In this document: positions 51,630 through 61,046 of the stretch, in pieces
How positions within the stretch are numbered: position 1 is the stretch's first letter
How the letters are laid out: each line of letters opens with the position of its first letter
Source: DATGPD01 sp041398565
Lineage (GTDB): Bacteria > Planctomycetota > UBA1135 > UBA2386
Length of the DNA stretch: 64,000 nt
Assembly (NCBI GenBank): GCA_041398565.1
Contig: JAWKUN010000003.1
Span: forward strand, 1,364,001 to 1,428,000
Direction of reading: 5' to 3'
The notes under the pieces: model-generated
What the model was told of the DNA's origin: nothing
The model's database searches: none
The model's input: the letters and a program-made list of their open reading frames with translations, nothing else
Translations under genes and position numbers: made by a program

Positions 51630-53048
51630 TCACAGGATCGGCGACAGCAAGCGCGCCACCGACTCGAGGGTGCGCTGGCGCAGCGGCACCTTCTTCTGGC
51701 CGGCCCGGGTCACGGGCCGAGCCTTCTTCAGGTCCTCCTGGAACCAGGTGGCGAGGAGGTCTGCGGTCTGCCTGCCGGCGATCGCGAGGGCGCACTCGAA
51801 GTTGAGGCGGAAGCTGCGGTTGTCCATGTTGGCGGTGCCGACGATCGACAGCTCGTTGTCGATCACCATGGTCTTGGCGTGCAGCATGGGCGGACCGTAC
51901 TCGTAGATCTTCACGCCAACCGCCACCAGCTCCTCGAAGTACGAGCGCGCGGCGGCCGACACCAGCGCCGAGTCGCCCTCCTTCGGCACCAGCAACTGCA
52001 CGTCGACCCCGCGCAGGGAGGCCGTGGTCAAGGCGGTGAGCACGGGCTCGTCGGGCACGAAGTACGGCGTCGTGATGAGTACGCGCTCGTCGGCCGCGGC
52101 GATGGCGCTGAAGTACACCTTGTGGATCGGGAAGAGCGTGTGGTCGGGTCCCGATCCCAGCACCTGCACGATGTAGTCGCCGTCGCCGGGGTCGTTGGGG
52201 AAGTACTCGTCCACCGGTGCATCGTCGTCGGTCGCGAAGTGCCAGTCCTCGAGGAACAGGCGCTGAAGCCCGTGCACGGCCACTCCCTCGATGCGCGCGT
52301 GCGTGTCGCGCCAGGCCTTGTCACGGCTCTGCCGCGCCGCATGCACGTCGGTGACGTTGATGCCGCCGGTGAAGCCGACGCGCCCGTCGCACACCACGAT
52401 CTTGCGGTGCGTCCGGAAGTTCACCAGGCCCATGCGCAGGGTGCCGAGAGTGAGCGGGTTGAACCAGGCCACCCGCACGCCGGCGTCCACCATCGGCGCC
52501 ACGAACCGACGCTTGGCGCGCGGCGAGCCGATGGCGTCGACGAGCACGCGGCACTCCACACCAGATCGGGCCCGTTCGACCAGCAGATCGCGCAGGCGGG
52601 TGCCGGTCTGGTCGGCCTCCCAGATGTAGTACTCGAGGTGGACGTGGTGCTCGGCCGCGGCGATCGCGGCCTCGATGGCGTCGTAGGCGTCGTCGCCGTT
52701 GTTGTAGAGGTCGATCTTGCGCACGCGCGCCGGTGGGCTCTCGCCGGCGCTCTCGGCCAGGCGCATGAGACGGCCCACGTCCTCGACCAGGGGCAGCTGC
52801 GCCGACCTGCGCGCCGCCACGACCGACTTGGCCTTGGCCCGGCGCAGCTTCTTCCGTCGCAAGCGCGGCGGGCCGAAGAACTGGTAGACGGCGATGCCGA
52901 CGACGGGCAGCCAAGCCAGCACGGTGATCCAGGCGATGGTCGCCACCGGCGAACGGCGTTGCAGCACGAGCCAGACGCTGAAGCCGATGACCCAGAGCAG
53001 TTCGAGGATGGAGAACGCGGTCCAGAACGTCATCGCCGAGGACTCCAT
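51630..53048 (-). CDS. cls: Cardiolipin synthase (phospholipase D superfamily)
   Basis: 472-residue inner-membrane enzyme joining two phosphatidylglycerol molecules. Two N-terminal membrane helices (FSILELLWVIGFSVWLVL, IAWITVLAWLPVVGIAVYQFF), then two HKD motifs: HRKIVVCDGRVGFTGGIN and HAKTMVIDNELSIVGTAN. FGPPRLRRKKLRRAK is a typical linker. Start ATG 53048 or 53033. Length and layout fit bacterial ClsA. The gene faces away from the chemotaxis genes. Confidence 0.93.
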   Translation of the reverse strand: MESSAMTFWTAFSILELLWVIGFSVWLVLQRRSPVATIAWITVLAWLPVVGIAVYQFFGPPRLRRKKLRRAKAKSVVAARRSAQLPLVEDVGRLMRLAESAGESPPARVRKIDLYNNGDDAYDAIEAAIAAAEHHVHLEYYIWEADQTGTRLRDLLVERARSGVECRVLVDAIGSPRAKRRFVAPMVDAGVRVAWFNPLTLGTLRMGLVNFRTHRKIVVCDGRVGFTGGINVTDVHAARQSRDKAWRDTHARIEGVAVHGLQRLFLEDWHFATDDDAPVDEYFPNDPGDGDYIVQVLGSGPDHTLFPIHKVYFSAIAAADERVLITTPYFVPDEPVLTALTTASLRGVDVQLLVPKEGDSALVSAAARSYFEELVAVGVKIYEYGPPMLHAKTMVIDNELSIVGTANMDNRSFRLNFECALAIAGRQTADLLATWFQEDLKKARPVTRAGQKKVPLRQRTLESVARLLSPIL

Positions 53049-53577
53049 GGGTTGCCCGGGCGGACGGGCGCAGGCGGGGCGGACGCGGGCACTCCGGTGT
53101 GCGACGTGGAGTGGGGGCGGGGAGCGTGCGGCATGGAAGGACGTGCATCTTGGCGGCAAGCAAGCCCGGACGCGAGTTCGGTCGGCGCGCAGTCGGGCGA
53201 TCGATCGCCCATCCCGCTCGGCCGGGATTCGCTGCGGAATGTCGCCACCTTCTCTTCGTGTGCCGGCAACGCGGACGTCGTCCAGGTCGACGGCGACAGG
53301 AGCGTGTGGCAGCGAGTTGCCCACCTGGGATCACCGGCGACGCTGGCAAGTCCGACGTCGCGCACCGGCGTGTCGGTCGCCGCCACACATCTCGGCACAG
53401 TCGTGCGGTGGCTCACGTAGCGTCGCGGCGGTCGTCGTGCGATGCGTAGGCTCCGACCCGGGTGGGACGACTCGGTCGCCTCTTCGTCGGGCCGCAGGTC
53501 AGACACGGATATCTTCGAAAGAGACTCGGAGTCGGCGATTCCGTTTGCCGACAACGGACGCGGGTGGGAGAGCGACG
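53049..53577. other. 529-base divergent intergenic region upstream of the chemotaxis operon
   Basis: This region between cardiolipin synthase and the chemotaxis genes should carry both promoters. Reading frames through it are Arg/Pro/Ser-rich without domain features. GGATATCTTCGAAAGAGAC around 53508-53526 is the most AT-rich part and a possible promoter. No repeat copy seen. Confidence 0.4.
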
Positions 53578-53622
53578 ATGAACGCGAACTTGTGGATGGT
53601 GCGGTTCGGGGGCCGGCCATGA
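53578..53622 (+). CDS. 14-residue leader ORF overlapping cheA
   Basis: ATG 53578 reads MNANLWMVRFGGRP and ends at TGA 53620-53622, overlapping the cheA ATG at 53619 by an ATGA. GGGAG lies 8 bases before it, a better ribosome site than cheA itself has. It may let ribosomes enter cheA by termination-reinitiation. No homologous peptide is known to me. Confidence 0.4.
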   Translation: MNANLWMVRFGGRP

Positions 53623-55814
53623 GCGACATGGACCCGGTCATCCAGGAGTTCCTGGTCGAGTCGCACGAGGGTCTCGACCGCTTGGACCGCAGTCTGGTCG
53701 ATCTCGAGCAGACCTCCGATCGCGAGACTCTGGCCGCGATCTTCCGCACGATCCACAGCATCAAGGGGGCGTGCGGATGTCTCGGCTTCGCCAAGCTCGA
53801 GAAGGTCTCGCATCACGGCGAGAGCCTCCTGAGCATGCTGCGCGACGGCGAGCGCGAGATGGACACGGCGGTGACGTCCGCCCTGCTGGCCATGGTGGAC
53901 GCGATCCGCGAGATCCTGACGGCGATCGAGAGCGCGGGCGACGAGGGTGGCGGCGACTACACGGAGCTGATCGCCATCCTCGACGCCCTGCGCCGGGGCG
54001 AGGTGCCCGCCGCGCCCGCGGCTGCTGCACCGCCGCCGCAGACCCCGGTGCCAGCGTCGGCCCCGGACGCGGTGGCGAAGGCTCCGGCGCCGGCGGCCTC
54101 GCCCAGCACCGCCGCGCCCGAAGCCGCGACCACCAACGACAAGCCACGGGCGAGCGAGACGATCCGCGTCGACGTGGCCTTGCTGGACTCGCTGATGAAC
54201 CTGGTCGGCGAGTTGGTGCTGGCCCGCAACCAGATCCTGCAGTTCGGCGTCAACCAGCAGGATTCGGCGTTCTCGGCGACGACCCAGCGCCTGAACCTCA
54301 TCACCACCGAGCTGCAAGAAGGAGTCATGAAGACCCGCATGCAGCCGATCGACAACGTGTGGAGCAAGTTCCCACGCATCGTGCGCGACCTGGCCCGCGG
54401 CTGCGGCAAGGACGTGCGCCTGGAGATGGTGGGGCGCGAGACCGAACTCGACCGCACCATCATCGAGGCGATCAAGGATCCGCTCACTCACGTGGTGCGC
54501 AACTCGGTCGACCACGGCATCGAGATGCCCGACGCGCGAGTGGCGGCGGGCAAGCCATCGCACGGGACGATCACGTTGCGCGCCTTCCACGAGGGCGGCC
54601 AGGTCAACATCGAGATCGGCGACGACGGCAAGGGGCTGGACGGCGACCGCATCCTCAACAAGGCGCGCGAGCGTGGGCTGCTGACGGCCGACCAAGCGGC
54701 GCGTCTCACTCCACGCGAGATCACCAACCTGATCTTCCTGCCCGGCTTCTCCACGGCCGAGAAGGTCACCAACATCTCCGGCCGCGGCGTCGGGATGGAC
54801 GTCGTCAAGACCAACATCGAGAAGATCGGCGGCACCGTCGACCTCGCTACGGAAGCGGGCCGCGGCACGACCCTGCGCATCAAGATCCCGCTCACCCTGG
54901 CGATCATCCCGGCGCTGGTGGTCACCTGCCGCGGCCATCGCTTCGCGATCCCGCAGGTGAGCCTGCTGGAGCTCGTGCGCCTGGAAGGCGAACAGCTGCG
55001 GCGCGGCATCGAGAGCATCGGGGGGACCTCGCTCTACCGGCTGCGCGGCGCACTCCTGCCGCTGGTGCACTTGGCGACGCAGCTGCGGCTCGGCAGCACG
55101 ACCGAGTCGCAGGAAGCGGTGAACATCGTGGTGCTGCAGGCGGATGGCGAGCAGTTCGGCCTGATCGTCGACGAGATCAGCGACACCGAAGAGATCGTGG
55201 TCAAGCCGTTGAGCAAGCAGCTGAAGGGGCTGGCGAGCTTCGCCGGTGCGACCATCATGGGCGACGGTCGGGTGGCGCTCATCCTCGACGCCGTGGGGAT
55301 CGCACCGCGAGCCAAGGCGCAGCGCGGCGCGGACAGCCTGACGGCGAAGTCGGGCGACGGTAGCGGCCAAACCGACGCCGACCGGCCGCAGAGCATGCTC
55401 ATCACCGCGATCGGGCCGACGCGCGAGGTGGCCATACCGCTCACCGCGGTCGAGCGCCTGGAGGAGTTCCCGGTGGCCGCGGTGGAACAGGCGGGAGACG
55501 CCGAAGTGGTGCAGTACCGGGGCGCGATCATGCCGCTGGTGAGGGTGGCGGCGGCTCTCGATGCTCAGGAAGCCGGCCACTGCGACCCGCTGCAGGTCAT
55601 CGTGCACAGCCGTGGCGACAGCACGGTCGGACTGGTCGTCGACCGCATCCTCGACATCGTGCACGACCGGCTGGTGCTGGAACGGCAGACTCGCCGCCGT
55701 GGGACGCTGGGGTCGGCGGTCATCCAGGGTCGGGTCCGCGACCTCGTCGACGTCGAGGGAATCGTCCGACCGCACCTGGCCGACGTATCCGCGCGCGAAG
55801 GGGGCACACCATGA
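53619..55814 (+). CDS. cheA: Chemotaxis histidine kinase CheA with two CheW-like domains
   Basis: 731 residues. HPt domain at 1-105 with phosphorylated His46 (RTIHSIKGACGCLGF), a Pro/Ala linker about 130-175, the dimerisation/P3 helices (RVDVALLDSLMNLVGELVLARNQIL), the kinase domain with N box HVVRNSVDHGIE, G1 IGDDGKGLD and G2 GRGVGMDVV, and a CheW-like domain at about 428-562. A second CheW-like domain (592-725: SMLITAIGPTREVAIPL, VQYRGAIMPLVRV, STVGLVVDRILDIV) follows, which is unusual. A P2 CheY-binding domain is not apparent. It is the first gene of cheA-cheW-mcp-cheB-cheR. No cheY is in the cluster, so the phosphate acceptor is CheB or an unlinked CheY. Confidence 0.95.
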   Translation: MSDMDPVIQEFLVESHEGLDRLDRSLVDLEQTSDRETLAAIFRTIHSIKGACGCLGFAKLEKVSHHGESLLSMLRDGEREMDTAVTSALLAMVDAIREILTAIESAGDEGGGDYTELIAILDALRRGEVPAAPAAAAPPPQTPVPASAPDAVAKAPAPAASPSTAAPEAATTNDKPRASETIRVDVALLDSLMNLVGELVLARNQILQFGVNQQDSAFSATTQRLNLITTELQEGVMKTRMQPIDNVWSKFPRIVRDLARGCGKDVRLEMVGRETELDRTIIEAIKDPLTHVVRNSVDHGIEMPDARVAAGKPSHGTITLRAFHEGGQVNIEIGDDGKGLDGDRILNKARERGLLTADQAARLTPREITNLIFLPGFSTAEKVTNISGRGVGMDVVKTNIEKIGGTVDLATEAGRGTTLRIKIPLTLAIIPALVVTCRGHRFAIPQVSLLELVRLEGEQLRRGIESIGGTSLYRLRGALLPLVHLATQLRLGSTTESQEAVNIVVLQADGEQFGLIVDEISDTEEIVVKPLSKQLKGLASFAGATIMGDGRVALILDAVGIAPRAKAQRGADSLTAKSGDGSGQTDADRPQSMLITAIGPTREVAIPLTAVERLEEFPVAAVEQAGDAEVVQYRGAIMPLVRVAAALDAQEAGHCDPLQVIVHSRGDSTVGLVVDRILDIVHDRLVLERQTRRRGTLGSAVIQGRVRDLVDVEGIVRPHLADVSAREGGTP

Positions 55815-56308
55815 GCCGATCGCAGGTCGAGTCTGCCACCGTCGGGCTGGAGCAGCAGCTGTGCACCTTCCTGGTGCGCGGTCTCCTGTTCGGCGTGCCG
55901 GTGGAGCGCGTGCAAGAGGTCTTGCGCTTCCAGGAGATGACGCCGGTGCCGCTGGCGCCACCTGTGGTGCGAGGGCTCATCAACCTGCGCGGTCAGATCG
56001 TCACGGCGCTCGACATGCGCCGCTTGCTGGCCGGGGACGTCGAGTTGCCGGATGCCACGACGGAGGCTGCCGAGCCCATGAACGTGGTGATGCGTCTCCC
56101 CGACGGGGTCGTGAGCTTCCTCGTCGACGAGATCGGCGATGTCTTGCAGGTGCAGGACGGCCAGCGCGAGCCGCCGCCGGTGACGCTCGCCGGGCGCATT
56201 CGCGACCTCGTCACCGCGGTCTACAAGCTCGAGAACGACTTGCTCCTGGTCCTCGATACGCACCGCGCTGCCGCTCTGAGCATCGGTGCGGAGAAGCACG
56301 AGTCATGA
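55811..56308 (+). CDS. cheW: CheW coupling protein
   Basis: 165-residue scaffold linking CheA to receptors. LCTFLVRGLLFGVPVERVQEVLRFQ, VVRGLINLRGQIVTALDMRRLL and VSFLVDEIGDVLQV are the usual CheW segments. Starts at ATG 55811 overlapping the cheA stop and ends overlapping the mcp start, so the three are translationally coupled. Confidence 0.93.
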   Translation: MSRSQVESATVGLEQQLCTFLVRGLLFGVPVERVQEVLRFQEMTPVPLAPPVVRGLINLRGQIVTALDMRRLLAGDVELPDATTEAAEPMNVVMRLPDGVVSFLVDEIGDVLQVQDGQREPPPVTLAGRIRDLVTAVYKLENDLLLVLDTHRAAALSIGAEKHES

Positions 56309-58275
56309 CCATGGAACGGGTCTCGCACGACGACTTCCTCGGGCTCGCTGGCGCGATGCCGGCCGCCACCGCCGTCCCAGCGGAACGAGAGGGCCAAGCA
56401 CGCGGCGCGAACGACGTCGGCCGTGACACGGCGGTGCAGGCGCCGCACCAGGCTCGCAGTCCATCGCTTTCCACATCGACCACAGCTTTCCACACAGACA
56501 TGTCCGCGACGCAAACCTCGGCGCTGGCCCAGGACGCCAGCTTCCTCGATCTCCCGGCGCACGTGGTTGCCGCCCTCGACCAGGTGCAGACCAACGTCAT
56601 GGTGGCCGATACCAGCTTCCGTTTGGTCTACGCCAATGCGCATGCGGTGGCGACGCTGCGCACGCTGGAGAACGAGATCTTCGCCGAGTTCAAGGTGCGG
56701 GTCGACGACATGCTCGGTGGCAGCATCCATCGCTTCCACCGCGACCCGCAGCGCATCGAGAAGATCCTGCGCGATCCGAGATCGTTCCCGCACGCGGCGA
56801 CGTTCTCGTTCGGCAACGTGACTCTGCGCACGGTGATCAACGGCATGGTCGATGCCGAGGGCCGTCTGGTCGGCTACGTGGTCAACTGGGACGACGTCTC
56901 GGAGACGGCGCGCAACGCGGCGCGCATGGCGCAGATCCAGTCGATGATGGAGAACGCGCCGATCAACCTGATGCTGGCCGACCTCGACGGCGTCATCCGC
57001 TACGCCAATCCGGCGTCCATGCGCACGCTCGAGCAGATCCAGCACCTGCTGCCGGTGAAGGCCGAGGACGTCGTCGGAACGTCGATCGACCGCTTCCACC
57101 GCAATCCGGCCCACCAGCGCCGCATCATCAGCCGCGCCGAGAACCTGCCCTACAAGGCGCGGATCGAGCTGGGCTCCGAGATCCTCGACCTGCTGGTGAA
57201 CGCCACCTTCGACGACCAGGGGCGCTACCAAGGGCCCATGCTGACCTGGTCGGTGGTGACCGAGCAGGTGGCGCTGGAGAAGCGCGTCGAGGAGCAAGTG
57301 AAGCGCGAGCGCGAGGCTGCCACGCACCTGCAGCAGCGCGTCGATGCCCTGCTCGAAGCGATGCGGGCGGCGGCGAACGGCGACCTGACCGTGGAGGTGG
57401 CGACCGAGGGCGGGGAGGACGCTGTCGACGCCCTCGCGGCGGCACTCGGCACGTTCCTGGGCGGCATGCGCGGCAACGTCACCACCATCGCCCGCAATGC
57501 CACGGACCTCACCCGCTCGTCGGATCAGCTGCGCGAGGCGAGCACGGTCATGGCGGCGAGTGCCGAGGAGACCTCGAGCCAGGCCAACGTCGTCTCGTTG
57601 GCGGCCGACGAGGTCAGCAAGAACGTGCAGGCCGTATCGGCCGGCGCCGAGGAGATGACGGCCAGCATCCGCGAGATCGCGATGAGTGCGGCGCAGGCGG
57701 CCAAGGTGGCCACCAGCGCGGTGAAGGTCGCCGAGTCGACCAACCAGACCGTCGCCAAGCTGGGGATCAGCAGCGCCGAGATCGGCAAGGTCATCAAGGT
57801 CATCACGTCGATCGCGCAGCAGACCAACCTGCTGGCGCTCAACGCCACGATCGAGGCGGCGCGCGCGGGCGAGGCCGGCAAGGGCTTCGCGGTGGTCGCC
57901 AACGAGGTGAAGGAGCTGGCCAAGGAGACCGCCAAGGCGACCGAGGACATCAGCCAGAAGATCGAGGCGATCCAGACCGACACCACCGGCGCCGTCTCGG
58001 CGATCGAGGAGATCAGTCGGATCATCAACCAGATCAACGACATCCAGAACACCATCGCCAGTGCGGTGGAGGAGCAGACGGCGACGACCAACGAGATCTC
58101 GCGCAGCGTGAACGAGGCCGCGCGTGGCAGCGTGGAGATCGCCCAGAACATCACCGGCGTCGCCGAAGCCGCCCAGAACACCAGCAAGGCCACGATCGAG
58201 AGCGAGCGGGCCATGAGCGGCCTGGCCGAGATGTCGGCGGAGCTGAAGGCGCTGGTGAGCCGCTTCCGCTACTGA
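56305..58275 (+). CDS. Soluble chemoreceptor with two PAS domains
   Basis: 656-residue methyl-accepting protein with no membrane helix. A low-complexity N-tail (about 1-75) precedes PAS1 (about 85-205: VQTNVMVADTSFRLVYANA) and PAS2 (about 212-335: SMMENAPINLMLADLDGVIRYANPAS, VGTSIDRFHRNPAHQRRI). A HAMP-like helical stretch and the signalling domain follow, with tip IAQQTNLLALNATIEAARAGEAGKGFAVVANEVKELA. PAS domains may hold heme or FAD and thus sense oxygen or redox state, but ligand residues cannot be named. ATG 56305 overlaps the cheW stop. A later ATG at 56501 would remove the disordered tail. Confidence 0.93.
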   Translation: MTMERVSHDDFLGLAGAMPAATAVPAEREGQARGANDVGRDTAVQAPHQARSPSLSTSTTAFHTDMSATQTSALAQDASFLDLPAHVVAALDQVQTNVMVADTSFRLVYANAHAVATLRTLENEIFAEFKVRVDDMLGGSIHRFHRDPQRIEKILRDPRSFPHAATFSFGNVTLRTVINGMVDAEGRLVGYVVNWDDVSETARNAARMAQIQSMMENAPINLMLADLDGVIRYANPASMRTLEQIQHLLPVKAEDVVGTSIDRFHRNPAHQRRIISRAENLPYKARIELGSEILDLLVNATFDDQGRYQGPMLTWSVVTEQVALEKRVEEQVKREREAATHLQQRVDALLEAMRAAANGDLTVEVATEGGEDAVDALAAALGTFLGGMRGNVTTIARNATDLTRSSDQLREASTVMAASAEETSSQANVVSLAADEVSKNVQAVSAGAEEMTASIREIAMSAAQAAKVATSAVKVAESTNQTVAKLGISSAEIGKVIKVITSIAQQTNLLALNATIEAARAGEAGKGFAVVANEVKELAKETAKATEDISQKIEAIQTDTTGAVSAIEEISRIINQINDIQNTIASAVEEQTATTNEISRSVNEAARGSVEIAQNITGVAEAAQNTSKATIESERAMSGLAEMSAELKALVSRFRY

Positions 58276-58335
58276 GCCGAGGCGCGCCGCCGTTCCCTGC
58301 GCGGCTTCGTCCCCGGTGCGAGCAACGAGTAAGTC

Positions 58336-59472
58336 ATGGCCCCCATCCGAGTCCTGGTCGTCGACGACAACGCGCTCGATCGCAAGCTGGTGACAGCGGC
58401 GATCGAGTCCGACCCTGCCTTCGCGGTCGTGGGCACCGCGCCCAGCGGCTGGATCGGCCTGCGCAAGGTCGAGAGCCTGCAGCCGGACGTCGTCACCCTC
58501 GACGTCGAGATGCCGGACATGAACGGGCTCGACGCTCTGCTCTCGTTGCGAGCGACGGCCCCGGACTTGGCGGTCGTGATGGTGAGCGCCCACACCGACC
58601 GGGGTACGGCGGCCGCGCTCGAGTCGCTGGCCTACGGTGCCACCGGCTACTGCCGCAAGCCGACCGACTGCAAGGGCTTTGCCGACGCGGTGCGCACTCT
58701 CGGCGATCAGCTGTTGCCGAAGATCCGCACGGCGCTGAAGCACGGCGGCAAGCAGGCGGCGCTCGGGCGAGCGACGGCCGAGGCGACGCCGGCTGTCACG
58801 GCGACCGCCGCGAGTCCGCCGGCGGTCGGTGTGCGGCGGCTGGCCGCCGGACGCGTGGAGATCGTGGCCATCGGCGTGTCGACCGGGGGCCCGAACGCCC
58901 TGACCGAGGTGATCCCGCTCCTGCCGGCGGAGTTCCCCGTGCCCGTGGTCATCACCCAGCACATGCCGCCGATGTTCACGCGATACCTCGCGAAGAGCCT
59001 CGGCGACAAGTCGGCCATGCCGGTGCGCGAAGCCGCCGACGGCGACGTCGTTGCGCCGGGCTCGGTGTGGATCGCGCCGGGCGACTACCACATGGAGCTG
59101 CAGCGCGTCGAAGGCGAGCTGGTCGCGCGCTTGAATCAGGGACCGCCCGAGAATTCGTGCCGGCCGGCGGTCGACCCGATGTTCCGCTCCGTCTCGCGAA
59201 CGCACGGTGCGGGGGTGCTGGCCCTGGTGATGACCGGCATGGGCCAAGACGGTACGGCCGGTGCGCGCGCGGTGCGCGAGGCCGGCGGCTCGATCCTGGC
59301 GCAGGACGAAGCGACGAGCGTGGTCTGGGGCATGCCCGGCTTCGTCGTGCGGGCGGGTTTGGCCGACGAAGTGCTCCCCCTGGGCGAGATCGCCGCGGCG
59401 CTGGTCCGCCGCGTGCAGCGCGGTCGGCCCGCTGGTCAGTTGCAGACGCGTTCGCCGAGCTCGAAGTCATGA
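58336..59472 (+). CDS. cheB: Chemotaxis methylesterase CheB
   Basis: 378-residue response regulator and receptor glutamate methylesterase/deamidase. The receiver has phospho-acceptor Asp56 (VVTLDVEMPDMNG) and the switch Lys in GYCRKPTDCKGF. The esterase catalytic triad is Ser in AIGVSTGGPN, His in ITQHMPPMF and Asp in LVMTGMGQDGTAG. It lies 60 bases after the receptor stop, the only non-overlapping junction in the cluster, and overlaps cheR by ATGA. Confidence 0.95.
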   Translation: MAPIRVLVVDDNALDRKLVTAAIESDPAFAVVGTAPSGWIGLRKVESLQPDVVTLDVEMPDMNGLDALLSLRATAPDLAVVMVSAHTDRGTAAALESLAYGATGYCRKPTDCKGFADAVRTLGDQLLPKIRTALKHGGKQAALGRATAEATPAVTATAASPPAVGVRRLAAGRVEIVAIGVSTGGPNALTEVIPLLPAEFPVPVVITQHMPPMFTRYLAKSLGDKSAMPVREAADGDVVAPGSVWIAPGDYHMELQRVEGELVARLNQGPPENSCRPAVDPMFRSVSRTHGAGVLALVMTGMGQDGTAGARAVREAGGSILAQDEATSVVWGMPGFVVRAGLADEVLPLGEIAAALVRRVQRGRPAGQLQTRSPSSKS

Positions 59473-60308
59473 CCATCACCGCCGACGATTTCGCTTGGGT
59501 CTCCAACCTGGTGCAGCAGCGGGCCGGGATCCAACTCGAACCGGGCAAGGAGTATCTGGTCGAGTCGCGCTTGATCCCGGTCGCCAAGCGCCACGGCCGC
59601 TCCGGCCTCGGCGACCTGGTCCAGCTCCTGCGGTCGTACCCCGATCGGGAGATCGTCAACGATCTCATCGAGGCGATGACCACCAACGAGACCAGCTTCT
59701 TCCGCGACGTGGCACCGTTCGAGGCCCTGCGCAAGACCATCCTGCCGCGCTTGGTCCAACGGCGCAGCGCCCGGCGACGGTTGCGCATCTGGTGCGCGGC
59801 CAGTTCGTCTGGCCAGGAGCCGTACAGCCTCGGCATCCTGCTGCTGGAGCACTTCCCGGAGGTGGCGAAGAGCTGGGACTTCCGGTTCCTGGCGACGGAC
59901 TTGTCGCGGCACATGGTGCAGCGGTGCCTGCTCGGCGAGTACACGCGCTTCGAGGTCGGGCGGGGCCTCTCGCCGCAACTGCGCGAGCGCTACTTCGAGC
60001 CACGAGACAACTCGTTCGTGGTCGTCGAGCCGTTGCGCCGCCTGGTGGAGTTCCGCACCATGAACTTGTGCGAGCCATGGCCGAGCATGGAGGCGCAAGA
60101 TCTGGTCCTGGTCAGGAACGTCATGATCTACTTCGACGTGCCGACCAAGCAGCGGATCCTGCAGCAGGTGCGCCGCATCCTGCAACCGGACGGCTTCGTG
60201 CTGCTGGGGACGGCCGAGTCGATGAGCTACATGCAGAACGAGTTCGAGCGCGAGGCTCTCGAGGGCACCAGCGTCTACTCGCCGACAGCCTTGCCGAAGA
60301 CCAAGTAG
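59469..60308 (+). CDS. cheR: Chemotaxis receptor methyltransferase CheR
   Basis: 279-residue SAM-dependent methyltransferase of receptor glutamates. TTNETSFFRDVAPFEAL and the SAM loop WCAASSSGQEPYSLGILL are present; GQEPYS replaces the common GEEPYS. DLVLVRNVMIYFDVPTKQRIL and LLGTAESMS close the fold. ATG 59469 overlaps the cheB stop. A tandem pair of family A palindromes follows the stop directly. Confidence 0.95.
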   Translation: MTITADDFAWVSNLVQQRAGIQLEPGKEYLVESRLIPVAKRHGRSGLGDLVQLLRSYPDREIVNDLIEAMTTNETSFFRDVAPFEALRKTILPRLVQRRSARRRLRIWCAASSSGQEPYSLGILLLEHFPEVAKSWDFRFLATDLSRHMVQRCLLGEYTRFEVGRGLSPQLRERYFEPRDNSFVVVEPLRRLVEFRTMNLCEPWPSMEAQDLVLVRNVMIYFDVPTKQRILQQVRRILQPDGFVLLGTAESMSYMQNEFEREALEGTSVYSPTALPKTK

Positions 60309-60390
60309 GCGATGGGCGGGCGACCGTAGGTCGCCGCCCATCGCGCCAGCGTTGCAGCGGATGGAGCCAGGCTCCACCGCTGAACGCTGG
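60309..60390. repeat. Family A palindrome, cleanest copy, unit 1
   Basis: GCGATGGGCGGGCGACC GTA GGTCGCCGCCCATCGC (60309-60344) is one near-perfect hairpin; CCAGCGTTGCAGCGGATGGA GCC / GGCTCCACCGCTGAACGCTGG (60346-60390) is the second. It begins 1 base after the cheR stop, as expected of a terminator. Confidence 0.75.
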
Positions 60391-60468
60391 ACGGCCGGCC
60401 GACGGAGGCCGTCGGCCATCGCGCCAGCGTTGCAGCGGATGAAGCCAGGCTCCACCGCTGAACGCTGG
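60391..60468. repeat. Family A palindrome, unit 2, with divergent first hairpin
   Basis: The first hairpin is here GGCCGACGG agg CCGTCGGCC (60397-60417), a different sequence with a perfect 9-bp stem. The second hairpin (60424-60468) is almost identical to unit 1, with GGATGAAGCC for GGATGGAGCC. The stem replacement with structure kept suggests selection on pairing. Confidence 0.7.
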
Positions 60469-60636
60469 CTCAGGGTGACATGGCGGCGGTGCCGTCGGGG
60501 GATGGGCGTGGGGCGGGACGGCGGGTCTCGCCCTGAGAGGCAGTGGCGGCGGTGTTCATTCGCGCGGTGGGTGAGGCGCTACGCTTGTCGTGAGCGGAGC
60601 GCGTCCTTGCGGGATCGCCTCGCCGTACCTGACGCC

Positions 60637-60831
60637 ATGATCCACCTTCCGCACGCCGTACGTCTGGCTCCCCTGGTCCTGCTGTTGGCGGTCGCCGCAC
60701 GCGCCGGTGACCCTCCGGCCAGCGCCGCCCCCGCCGCGGCGGAGGCGCATTCCCCGGCTCCTCCCCGCTTCAAGTTCAAGAGCGGCCGGTTCTGGCACGT
60801 GCCGCGCCTGCCGGTGCCGCCGCGCCGTTGA
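60637..60831 (+). CDS. Small secreted peptide, 64 residues
   Basis: ATG 60637 opens MIHLPHAVRLAPLVLLLAVAARA-G, a convincing signal peptide, followed by an Ala/Pro-rich linker and a basic, Pro-rich tail FKFKSGRFWHVPRLPVPPRR. No family recognised. It may be a small surface protein or just chance frame; the signal peptide is the main support. Confidence 0.45.
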   Translation: MIHLPHAVRLAPLVLLLAVAARAGDPPASAAPAAAEAHSPAPPRFKFKSGRFWHVPRLPVPPRR

Positions 60832-60871
60832 GCGGCGCACACGCACCGCGGGTGAGACCTCAGCGCGGCCG

Positions 60872-61046
60872 GCGGCCGCAACCCAAAGGGTTGATGTCGG
60901 CGCAGCGCCGACCAGAGGGGGCCGACGGCGCTGTTGTTGCTTGGAGCTTCCAGGGCTGCTCGGGCGTGGCCTGGTCAGCTCTGTGGCAACGGAACAACAC
61001 GGCCGAATTCGCGCCCGCCGCGACGATTCGCAGCCCTTGCAGCTCA
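60872..61046. repeat. Family C repeat, split copy
   Basis: GCGGCCGCAACCCAAAG..GTTGATGTCGGCGC (60872-60908) and CCGCGACGATTCGC...CTTGCAGCTCA (61015-61046) match the two blocks of the 33572 copy, with about 105 bases inserted between. As there, the second block ends on the stop codon of a minus-strand gene. Confidence 0.45.

Noticed and set aside
56221..59247. 1008-residue minus-strand open frame across mcp and cheB
   Set aside because: Covers two well-supported che genes in antisense and shows no domain.
60309..60468. CRISPR-like array
   Set aside because: Only two units with internal dyad symmetry and no unique spacers; similar single units occur elsewhere, so it is a palindromic interspersed repeat.
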